Of a DNA stretch of 64,000 nt, positions 26,632 to 33,292 are shown piece after piece. Numbering within the stretch: position 1 is the stretch's first letter; the number at the start of each line of letters is the position of its first letter. Position numbers and translations under genes: made by a program. The notes under the pieces are model-generated. The model was not told the DNA's origin, searched no databases, and saw nothing but the letters and a program-made list of their open reading frames with translations. Origin of the DNA: Myxococcaceae bacterium (GTDB lineage Bacteria > Myxococcota > Myxococcia > Myxococcales > Myxococcaceae); the NCBI GenBank assembly GCA_019686135.1, contig JADGHL010000002.1, forward strand, positions 1 to 64,000, written 5' to 3'.

Positions 26632-27578
26632 CAGTCGTGCTCCTTTTCCCAGCGCATCGGTTCGAGGTAGCGGTCGGCGCGATCCGGGAACACGGTGACA
26701 ATCACGCCTTCACGTCCCTGCTTCACAAGCTCCTCGCCCACGCGGAGCGCGCCGACCATCGCGGCGCCGCCGGAGTGACCGACCAGAAGGCCCTCCTCGC
26801 GCGCCAGCCGCTCGGCGAAGTCCCACGCGTCGTCCGTCGCGACCTGGAGCGTCCCGTCCAGCCGCGCCGGGTCGTAGATTCCGGGCACGAGCGACGTGGC
26901 GAGGTGCTTGAGCCCCTCCAATCCGTGCATGGGCTCGAGCGGCTCGACGGCGAGGACCTGGATCCGCGGATCGAATTCCTTGAGCCGCCGACCGGTGCCC
27001 ATCACCGTCCCCGAGGTGCCGATCCCCGCGACGAAATGGGTGATGCGCCCTTCGGTCTGCCGCCAGATCTCCGGCGCGGTGGTCAGGTAATGCGCCTTCG
27101 GGTTGGAGGGGTTGGAGTACTGGTCCGGGTAGAACCAGCGGTCGGGCGACTTTGCCACCAGCTCGCGCACGTGGCGGATCGCGCCGTCCGAGCCCTCCAT
27201 CGGATCCGAGAAGATGAGCTCCGCGCCGAACGCGCGGGTGATCTGCTTGCGCGCGACGCTCACGTTGGACGGCATCACCAGCGCTACGCGGATCCCCAAC
27301 GCAGCGCCGATCCAGGCGTACGCGACGCCGGTGTTCCCGCTGGTGGAGTCGATGAGCGTCCTTCGGCGATCCAGCCGCCCTTCGGCCTCGGCGTCGAGGA
27401 TCATCTGCAGCGCGGCGCGATCCTTCACGCTGCCGCCGGGGTTGAAGAACTCGAGCTTGGCCCAGATCTCCACGCCCGGCAGGTGCGCGGCGAGCCGGCG
27501 GATCCGCACCAGCGGCGTGTTCCCGACGAGCTTCGCCACCGACTCCACCGAGGCCGCCCCGTGGCGGAACGTGATCAT
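26628..27578 (-). CDS. cysM: Cysteine synthase, CysM type
   Basis: A 316-residue fold-type II PLP enzyme. The PLP lysine is in FNPGGSVKDRAAL, the phosphate-binding loop is STSGNTGVA, and GIGTSGTVMGTGRRL and VGHSGGAAM line the cofactor pocket. Sequence around MPSNVSVARKQ and the C-terminal DRADRYLEPMRWEKEH fits the CysM class that in Mycobacterium uses the thiocarboxylated carrier CysO as sulfur donor and phosphoserine-type substrates. The position between carrier, E1-like genes and Mec supports this use. ATGA overlaps join it to both the upstream degenerate E1 and the downstream mec. Confidence 0.93.
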   Translation of the reverse strand: MITFRHGAASVESVAKLVGNTPLVRIRRLAAHLPGVEIWAKLEFFNPGGSVKDRAALQMILDAEAEGRLDRRRTLIDSTSGNTGVAYAWIGAALGIRVALVMPSNVSVARKQITRAFGAELIFSDPMEGSDGAIRHVRELVAKSPDRWFYPDQYSNPSNPKAHYLTTAPEIWRQTEGRITHFVAGIGTSGTVMGTGRRLKEFDPRIQVLAVEPLEPMHGLEGLKHLATSLVPGIYDPARLDGTLQVATDDAWDFAERLAREEGLLVGHSGGAAMVGALRVGEELVKQGREGVIVTVFPDRADRYLEPMRWEKEHDW

Positions 27579-28165
27579 CGATGGGCCTCGCAACGCAGCG
27601 CCGGGAGCGACTGAAGACTGCCGTCCGCGGCGACCTCGATCCGGCGCAACTCGCGCTCCAGCCCGAGCACGATGCGCTGATGCGCCAGCGCCGCCAGCGC
27701 GCCGATCAGATCGACCGGAGGCGGCAGACCGCTGGACTGACTCGTTGCTGCGCCATCGTCCCGCGCCGGAGGCGACCGGAGCGCGGACACGTTCTTCAGC
27801 ACGCACGAAGTGCACGACTGCGCCGGCGCGGCGACAAGGCCGCCATCGGCGATCACCACCACCGTCTCGTCCAATTGCGCCGTGTCGGGGAGCGGCACGT
27901 CGGGGCTCTGGAAACGCGCATCCGGGATCGCCCCCATCTCGCCTGAAAGAGGCCGGTGCGGCGCGATCGGAAACCCGCGCACAGGCGCCAGCGCTTCGAC
28001 GGACGATCCGCCCGCAGCCGAGTACGCGCACGCAGTCGCGATCGCCTCGCCCGCGCCGGTCACACGGACCCTCGCGGAGACCAACGCCTCCTGCCCTCTG
28101 CCGCCCACCGCGCGCAATAGGATCTGCCGCGAGAAGCGGACGATCTGGGACTCGTCGAGCGGCAT
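27575..28165 (-). CDS. Degenerate E1-like (ThiF/MoeB-related) protein
   Basis: A 196-residue protein. Its first 60 residues align by eye with the start of MoeB/ThiF enzymes: ESQIVRFSRQILLRAVGG (family RYSRQIxLxxxG), then GQEALVSARVRVTGAGEAIA in place of the GAGGLG nucleotide loop. After that, the ATP-binding Asp, Asn-Arg, Lys and catalytic Asp of the family are missing, a QSCTSCVLKN pair of cysteines is present, and the remainder is short and Ala/Pro-rich. It is thus a pseudoenzyme but keeps the helix with the arginine that in MoeB reaches into the neighbouring subunit. The intact E1 of the cluster lacks exactly this helix. It has ATGA overlap with cysM and lies 12 bases after the carrier gene. 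Confidence 0.75.
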   Translation of the reverse strand: MPLDESQIVRFSRQILLRAVGGRGQEALVSARVRVTGAGEAIATACAYSAAGGSSVEALAPVRGFPIAPHRPLSGEMGAIPDARFQSPDVPLPDTAQLDETVVVIADGGLVAAPAQSCTSCVLKNVSALRSPPARDDGAATSQSSGLPPPVDLIGALAALAHQRIVLGLERELRRIEVAADGSLQSLPALRCEAHR

Positions 28166-28177
28166 CCGGCACCCGGT

Positions 28178-28453
28178 TCAGCGGCCGCCGGCGATCGCCG
28201 GGATGATGCTGATCCGATCGTTGTCCGAGACCGGCGTGGCCAGCTCCTGAAGGAAGCGGATGTCCTCGTCGTTGTGGAACACGTTCACGTACCGGCGCAC
28301 CGCACCCTTCTCGTCGAACAGGCGGGCGCCGATGCCGGGGTAGGCCTTGTCCAGGTTCTGCAGCACCTCGCCGACGGTGCTGCCCGGCGCGGTGACCTCG
28401 TCCTTGTTCTGGGTGTAGCTCCGCAGGGGGGTGGGGATTCGAATCGTCGCCAT
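28178..28453 (-). CDS. cysO: MoaD/ThiS/CysO-like sulfur carrier protein ending Gly-Gly-Arg
   Basis: A 91-residue ubiquitin-fold carrier. It shows IRIPTPLRSYTQNK, VGEVLQNLDKAYPGIGARLF and VNVFHNDEDIRFL, as in mycobacterial CysO, and ends SIIPAIAGGR. Working carriers end Gly-Gly; here one arginine follows, so it must be removed before adenylation by an E1. The neighbouring JAMM protease is the likely trimming enzyme, as HcyD and QbsD are for their carriers. The last codons are GGC GGC CGC TGA. TusA-like gene ends 6 bases upstream. The symbol is assigned by analogy. Confidence 0.9.
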   Translation of the reverse strand: MATIRIPTPLRSYTQNKDEVTAPGSTVGEVLQNLDKAYPGIGARLFDEKGAVRRYVNVFHNDEDIRFLQELATPVSDNDRISIIPAIAGGR

Positions 28454-28459
28454 GGGTTT

Positions 28460-28708
28460 TCAGCTCTCCGTGCTCTTTCGCAACAACAGCCGCCAGCTTC
28501 CATCCGGCCGCGGCTCCAATGAAACGACCTCGTGACCTTCCTCGCGCGCGTTCCGCGGGACGTTGCGCAGCGGTTCGTCGCCGCGCAGCAGGACCTCCAG
28601 GAGCGCGCCCGGCGCGATCGCCTCCAGCTTGAGCTTCGTCCGGACGTACGTCATCGGACACGACTCGCCGGTGATGTCCACGGTGGCCTCGGGCGTCAGC
28701 GGCGGCAC
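28460..28708 (-). CDS. TusA/SirA-family sulfur-transfer protein
   Basis: An 82-residue protein of the TusA fold. The active cysteine is in VDITGESCPMTYVRTKLKLE (family C-P-x-P, here C-P-M-T), followed by LEVLLRGDEPLRNVPRNAREEGHEVV. TusA-type proteins carry persulfide sulfur from cysteine desulfurases to acceptors, so it may hand sulfur to the adenylated carrier. GTG at 28706-28708 has GAGGAG 6 bases upstream and overlaps the end of the E1 gene by 13 bases. Confidence 0.88.
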   Translation of the reverse strand: MPPLTPEATVDITGESCPMTYVRTKLKLEAIAPGALLEVLLRGDEPLRNVPRNAREEGHEVVSLEPRPDGSWRLLLRKSTES

Positions 28709-29427
28709 GATGCGCTCCTCGGTTCTAAATCGAAGGGAACGGGCGGCGTTGCGCCGTCCGCGCAGGCGGTGCAGTCGGGCGCGCGGCGGACCTTTCGGCA
28801 GCGCGGCAGGAGGCGGGCCCCGTCGAACGTGTGCAGAAACCCGGCGACCGCTCCGGCCCCAAAGGCGAGCTGGCGCAGCCCGAGCTCGGCCTGCAGCGCC
28901 CCCACCACGCCGGCCATCGAGCCGAGCACGCCTGCCTGCGCGCACGTGGGGACCTCGTCGGGCGACGGTGGCGTCTCGAATAGACAGCGCAGACACGGTC
29001 CGCCCGGGGCGATCACCATCGCCTGCCCCTGCATCTGCAGCACCCCGCCATAGACCAGCGGCACGCGCGTCCGGACCGCTGCGTCGGAGAGCAGGAACTT
29101 CACGCCGATCCCGTCGGTCCCGTCGATCACCAGATCGTGCCGGGCGAACAGCGCGTCGACGTTGGCCGCCCCCACCTCCACCTGTTCCGCGCAGACCTCG
29201 AGATGCGGAAACGCGACGCGCAGCTTCTCCGAGGCGGAGACGACCTTCGGGCGCCCCACGTCCGCGTCGGTGTGCCAGAGCTGGCGGTGCAGGTTGGTGA
29301 CGTCCACCACGTCCGGGTCGACGATGGTGAGTGAGCCGATGCCGGCCCGCGCGAGAACGAGCGTGGCCGGACACCCCAGCCCGCCGGCTCCTACCACCAG
29401 CACGCGCGCGCGATGAAAGGGAGTCAC
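28696..29427 (-). CDS. moeB: MoeB/ThiF-type E1 enzyme without the N-terminal arginine-finger helix
   Basis: A 243-residue adenylyltransferase predicted to activate the carrier's C terminus. Conserved points: ATP loop VVGAGGLGCPA, Asp in TIVDPDVVDV, TNLHRQ, VGRPKV lysine, and DGTDG; a zinc-type set CLRCLF and CTAC; and CAQAGVLGSMAGVVGALQA where MoeB has its mobile cysteine. The protein begins MTPFHRARVLVVGAGG: the usual preceding 25-30 residues with RYSRQI are absent. The start is fixed by a GTGA overlap with the upstream gene, and the frame further up is occupied by that gene. The missing helix occurs in the separate protein at 27575. The symbol marks family only. Confidence 0.87.
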   Translation of the reverse strand: MTPFHRARVLVVGAGGLGCPATLVLARAGIGSLTIVDPDVVDVTNLHRQLWHTDADVGRPKVVSASEKLRVAFPHLEVCAEQVEVGAANVDALFARHDLVIDGTDGIGVKFLLSDAAVRTRVPLVYGGVLQMQGQAMVIAPGGPCLRCLFETPPSPDEVPTCAQAGVLGSMAGVVGALQAELGLRQLAFGAGAVAGFLHTFDGARLLPRCRKVRRAPDCTACADGATPPVPFDLEPRSASCRR

Positions 29428-30308
29428 CGGAACCGCTCCGCCAGGCTGAAATAGCGCTCTCCGGTGTCCCACAACACCGTGTACACACGCGCGCCCGGTC
29501 CCCGTCGCGCGGCGACCCGGGAGGCCGCCCGCACCGCCGCGCCGCTCGTGATTCCGGCGAGCAGCCCCTCTTCGCGTCCGAGGCGCTCCTTCATCGCCCA
29601 CGCCTCGGGGCTGCTCACCTCCTCCACGCTCGCTCCCAGCTCCGCCGCCACGCGGAGCACGTCCTGTCGCGGCGCCAGGCCCTGGAGCCGGTGCGGTCCC
29701 GGTTCGGCCGGTGCGACCGCGACGATCTCCACCCCGGGGAACGCTTCGCGGAGCGCGCGCGCGGCGCCTTTGAGGCTGGCGCCCGTTCCGATGCCGGCGA
29801 CGAAGGCGTCGATGCGTCCGCCGTCCGCCCGCACCTGTTCGACCAGCTCCGCGCCCAGCGAGCGGGCGTAGAGGTCCGCGGCGCGCTCGATGTCCCACTG
29901 CGGCATCACCCACGCGCCCGGAAGCTGCGCGCCGATCTCCTTCGCCCGGGCCTTCGCGCCTTCGAGGTGGAGCTCAGAGGGCGTCAGCTCCACCGTCGCG
30001 CCCCACAGCTTCAGCACCGCACGCCGCTCGAGCGACATCGACTCCGGCATGCACGCGATGACCTTGTAGCCGCGGCCCGCGCACGCCTGCGCCAGGGCGA
30101 TGCCGGTGTTCCCGAGCGTCGCCTCGATGATGGTCGCGCCCGGCTGGAGCGTGCCGTCCGCCTCGGCGGCGTGGATCAACGCAGCCGCGATCCGATCCGC
30201 CGCGGACCCGCCGGGGTTGAGCAGCTCCAGCTTCGCGCACACAGAGGTCTGTGCCGGCGCAACCCGCCGGAGCTGCACGCACGGCGTGCCGCCGATGATG
30301 TCCAACAA
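29424..30308 (-). CDS. CysK-like protein lacking the PLP-binding lysine (predicted pseudoenzyme)
   Basis: A 294-residue O-acetylserine-sulfhydrylase homologue. The overall family features are present: DIIGGTPCVQL, MPESMSLERR, GIGTGASLKG, GLLAGITSGAA and LWDTGERYFS. However, the motif NPGGSVKDR reads NPGGSAADR (codons TCC GCG GCG GAT), so the Schiff-base lysine is alanine, and the phosphate loop TSGNTG reads TLGNTG. No other lysine lies near. It should not do normal PLP chemistry and may be a scaffold or regulator of the cluster's CysM. TTG at 30306-30308 is the suggested start, 11 bases after AAAGGAG; GTG at 30330-30332 is the alternative. Confidence 0.85.
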   Translation of the reverse strand: MLDIIGGTPCVQLRRVAPAQTSVCAKLELLNPGGSAADRIAAALIHAAEADGTLQPGATIIEATLGNTGIALAQACAGRGYKVIACMPESMSLERRAVLKLWGATVELTPSELHLEGAKARAKEIGAQLPGAWVMPQWDIERAADLYARSLGAELVEQVRADGGRIDAFVAGIGTGASLKGAARALREAFPGVEIVAVAPAEPGPHRLQGLAPRQDVLRVAAELGASVEEVSSPEAWAMKERLGREEGLLAGITSGAAVRAASRVAARRGPGARVYTVLWDTGERYFSLAERFR

Positions 30309-30359
30309 CGCTGGTGCGGCTCCTTTACGCACTGCGTCTATTCTGCTGAAGAGGGGGAC

Positions 30360-30710
30360 ATGCCCGCCATCAAATATCCGCTGCTCGCGTCGGCCGCTGC
30401 GCTGGTCGCGTTGTCCGGGTGCCCCAGGCCCGGCTCCTCTGGCGGAGCAAACACCACGGATGCGGGGACGGGACGCGCCGAGGTCGTTCGTGCCGACGCC
30501 GGTGCGGCCGAATGCGTGGACGCGTGGATCGCCGAACACGGGCTCAATCCCTGGGGCGATCCACCCGACACGATGTATCCGGGCGGTAGCCCCCTGTTCG
30601 ACGAGCGCACGGGCACGCGCATCGACCGGCTCGAGTACATCGTCCGAAGGCACCCCGAGCTGAAGGCGCGGTGCGGGCTGCGCGAGCCCGCGAGCGCGCC
30701 CGTTCGCTGA
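30360..30710 (+). CDS. Small predicted lipoprotein
   Basis: A 116-residue protein with a lipobox (LVALSGC, near residue 21) and a Gly/Thr/Ala-rich linker. The mature part has CVDAWIAEHGLNPWGDPPDT, then an Arg-rich helix (IDRLEYIVRRHPELKARCGL) and two cysteines that could pair. Similar small lipoproteins with a C-x-W-I-x-H-x-L-N motif occur in myxobacteria but I cannot assign a role. The ATG at 30360 has GAGGGGG just upstream. It is divergent from the sulfur cluster, with only about 50 bases between them. Confidence 0.7.
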   Translation: MPAIKYPLLASAAALVALSGCPRPGSSGGANTTDAGTGRAEVVRADAGAAECVDAWIAEHGLNPWGDPPDTMYPGGSPLFDERTGTRIDRLEYIVRRHPELKARCGLREPASAPVR

Positions 30711-30773
30711 AGCGCCGCGCGAGGCGGAGCGGGGCCGTACGCTCGGCTGCGGAGTGCGACTACAATCGCGCAC

Positions 30774-32048
30774 GTGAGCAACCTGGAAGCCGCCGCCCCG
30801 GTGACCGACCGTCGCGCGCGGGTGCTCGCGATCCTGGAGAAGCGCCGGCTGCGGCCGAGCGTCTCTCCCAGAGAGGCGACCGCGAGCTGGGAGCAGGAGC
30901 GCTTCGTCGCCCGCGCCCGCGCGCTCTTCTACGCGCGGATGATGTTCCTCACGCTCGGGCTGCTCATCCTCGCGGTGCCCGCCTGGAGCAGCTACTTCGA
31001 TCTCACCGGCACCTGGGCCTTCCTCGGCTACTTCACGATGCTGCTGTACAGCGTCGCGAACCTGCTGGTGATCAACAACCCCACCGCCGGCCGGTACGTG
31101 ACCTACGTCACGCTGTGCCTGGACCTCATCATCATGGTGTTCCTGGTCGCCAAACCGGAGGTGGGTGGCGGCCTGCAGAGCCCGCTCCTCGCGACTCAGC
31201 TCCTCTTCACCACGCTGTTCGCGATCCTCTTCCCGCGGCCTCTGGCGATCCTCCCGCCGCTGCTCGCGCTGCCGATCACCACGCGGCTGGATCTGTTGCT
31301 GAACCGATCGCTGCAGGCGATCGACGTGCTCACCCTGCTCTGGTACTCGGCGCTGAACTTCATCATCGTCTACGTGATCGTCTACCTGAACGAGCGCGAG
31401 GCGGCGGCGCACCGCGAGGTGGTTCAGCTGCAGGGCGATCTCAAGGAGCTGGCGGTGGTGGAGGAGCGCAACCGGATCGCGCGGGAGATCCACGACGGGC
31501 TGGGCGCGTCGCTCTCCTCGCTGATCATCCAGTCCGAATACCTGCTCCAGCTCGCCTCGTCCGACGAGCGCCTCAAGCGGGAGATCGAAGAACTGAAGGC
31601 GTCGGCGGAGGAGTCGATCGAGGAGCTCCGGCGCAACCTCAGGATGATGCGCGAGGACTTCGAGCTCACCCAGGCGCTGGAGGATCACATCAAGACCTTC
31701 AGCGACCGCACGCAGCTGCCGGTCACGTTCAATCGCTCCGGGCCCGAGGCGAAGCTGTCACCCGATGCGCAGCTGGCGCTGTTCCGCGTGCTGCAGGAGA
31801 GCCTCTCCAACGCCGCCCGCCACGCGGAGGCCAAAGGCATCGAGGTGAAGCTTCTGTTCGAGAGCGACCGCGTGCACCTGAGCGTCAAGGACGACGGCAA
31901 AGGCTTCGATCTCCGCCAGCCGAAGCCCGGGCACTACGGGCTGCTGAACATGCGCGAGCGCGCCCAGAGGATCGGGGGCGATCTCATCATCGACACGGCG
32001 CCCGGCGCGGGCGCGCGCATCACGTTCACCGTCCCCATCACCGCCTGA
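30774..32048 (+). CDS. Membrane histidine kinase, HisKA_3 (NarX/DesK) type
   Basis: A 424-residue sensor kinase. About six hydrophobic segments (residues about 55-220) form an integral membrane sensor without a large periplasmic loop. A coiled-coil (HREVVQLQGDLKELAVVEE) leads to the HisKA_3 phospho-acceptor EERNRIAREIHDGLGASL. The ATPase domain has the N-box LFRVLQESLSNAARHAEA, G1 VKDDGKGFD and G2-like GHYGLLNMRERAQRIGG. GTG at 30774 starts the gene. The stop (32046-32048) lies 15 bases before the regulator's start codon, so they form one operon. The signal is unknown. Confidence 0.93.
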   Translation: MSNLEAAAPVTDRRARVLAILEKRRLRPSVSPREATASWEQERFVARARALFYARMMFLTLGLLILAVPAWSSYFDLTGTWAFLGYFTMLLYSVANLLVINNPTAGRYVTYVTLCLDLIIMVFLVAKPEVGGGLQSPLLATQLLFTTLFAILFPRPLAILPPLLALPITTRLDLLLNRSLQAIDVLTLLWYSALNFIIVYVIVYLNEREAAAHREVVQLQGDLKELAVVEERNRIAREIHDGLGASLSSLIIQSEYLLQLASSDERLKREIEELKASAEESIEELRRNLRMMREDFELTQALEDHIKTFSDRTQLPVTFNRSGPEAKLSPDAQLALFRVLQESLSNAARHAEAKGIEVKLLFESDRVHLSVKDDGKGFDLRQPKPGHYGLLNMRERAQRIGGDLIIDTAPGAGARITFTVPITA

Positions 32049-32063
32049 CCCAAGGAGCCAGCC

Positions 32064-32783
32064 CTGGAAGCCACTCCCATTCGCGTACTGATCGTCGAGG
32101 ACCAGACCAGGATCCTGAAGAATCAGCTCAAGCTGCTCGAGGGAAACAACGAGATCCAGATCGTCGGCACCGCGCTGTCGGGGGAGGCCGCGCTGGAGGA
32201 ACTGCCGAAGGTGAACCCGGACGTGTTGCTGCTGGATCTGGGGCTGCCCCGGATGAGCGGCATCGACGTGACGCGCGAGGTGAAGGCGAAGTACCCCGGG
32301 GTGGAGATCCTCATCTTCACGATCTTCGACGAGGAGGACAAAGTCCTCGACGCGGTGAAGGCCGGCGCCTCGGGCTACCTGCTCAAGGGCGCCACCGCGG
32401 ACAAAATCGTGGAAGCGATCAAGGAAGTGAAGGCCGGCGGGACGGTGATCCAGCCGAACCTCGCGCGCCGCCTTCTGCGTCACTTCCGGGTCGACATGAA
32501 CGCCCCCGCCGCCACGCCGACCTCACCGGAGCCTGTGCCGGCCGCCGCACCGGAGAACACGGCCGCGGAAGGGGAACCGAAGTTCCGGCCGCTCTCCGAA
32601 CGGGAGAAAGAAATCCTCCAACTCATCGCCAAAGGCGTCTCCAACAGCGAAGCGGCGCGGATGCTCAACGTCTCCAAAGCCACCATCCGCACGCACCTCG
32701 AACACATCTACCAGAAGCTGGAAGTCACCAACCGCGTCGAAGCAGTCACCGAAGGCATCCGCAAAGGCCTCATCTCGGTGTGA
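32064..32783 (+). CDS. NarL/LuxR-family response regulator with apparent CTG start
   Basis: A 239-residue partner of the kinase. The receiver domain (IRVLIVEDQ, phospho-Asp in LLLDLGLPRMSG, Lys in YLLKGAT) covers residues about 5-125. An Ala/Pro-rich linker follows, then a LuxR-type HTH (LSEREKEILQLIAKGVSN ... KATIRTHLEHIYQKL). The first standard in-frame start is GTG 32211, which would remove half of the receiver. Upstream in frame is the kinase TGA (32046), then only six codons before CTG at 32064, which has AAGGAG 6 bases before it. CTG is therefore the best start; ATT at 32079 is the only other near-start. Confidence 0.9.
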   Translation: MEATPIRVLIVEDQTRILKNQLKLLEGNNEIQIVGTALSGEAALEELPKVNPDVLLLDLGLPRMSGIDVTREVKAKYPGVEILIFTIFDEEDKVLDAVKAGASGYLLKGATADKIVEAIKEVKAGGTVIQPNLARRLLRHFRVDMNAPAATPTSPEPVPAAAPENTAAEGEPKFRPLSEREKEILQLIAKGVSNSEAARMLNVSKATIRTHLEHIYQKLEVTNRVEAVTEGIRKGLISV

Positions 32784-33292
32784 GTAGTGACGGGTGAGAA
32801 GTGAGTGGTGCGGCGGCGTTCGCCGCCTCGGCCGGGCCGCAGTTGGCGTGTCTCCACGCTTGAAGGCTGTCGCGGGTCGCGCACCCCGGGTCGTAGGCCG
32901 ACCGCGCTCCCCCGCGCGGCCCGGGACCTGCGTGGCCGCGGCGTGGCTCGGGAAGAGGCGTCACGCCGGAGCCTGTCGTGAAGTCGCAGCCACCCCGCCC
33001 TGGGGCGGGTCGCGCGCACACCCGAGGCCGCGGCGCGCGTGCTCCGGGCTGCTACGGAAGGCGTGGGTGCTCGCTCGGAGCGTCTCGGGGTCGCGGCCCC
33101 GGCGTCGTGGGCCGGCCGCGCTCGCTACCGGGGACCGGTCCGAGGTCGCTTCGGCGTCCCGCCGCAAACCTGACGCGGGTCAGGTGCAGCGACCCACGTT
33201 GAGGTACCGCGCCAGTACCAGCGCCCAGTTTCGCTCCGCCCTCATCGGGCTGCCTGGGCGTCCGCCGAAGGCAGCCCGCGCCGGGACGCGGC
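32784..33292. other. 509 bases without a gene, with hairpin and imperfect repeats
   Basis: No convincing coding frame on either strand. A perfect GGCGGCG/CGCCGCC stem (32812-32827) lies 28 bases after the regulator stop, without a T run; a second stem (CCCGCCC/GGGGCGGG region, near 32995-33010) follows. Two stretches of about 40 bases, near 32874-32916 and 33088-33131, are imperfect direct copies sharing a core of the form GGGTCGCG, CCCCGG, GTCGT, GGCC, CCGCGCT. It may be a structured untranslated region, a repeat element or decayed sequence. Confidence 0.5.
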
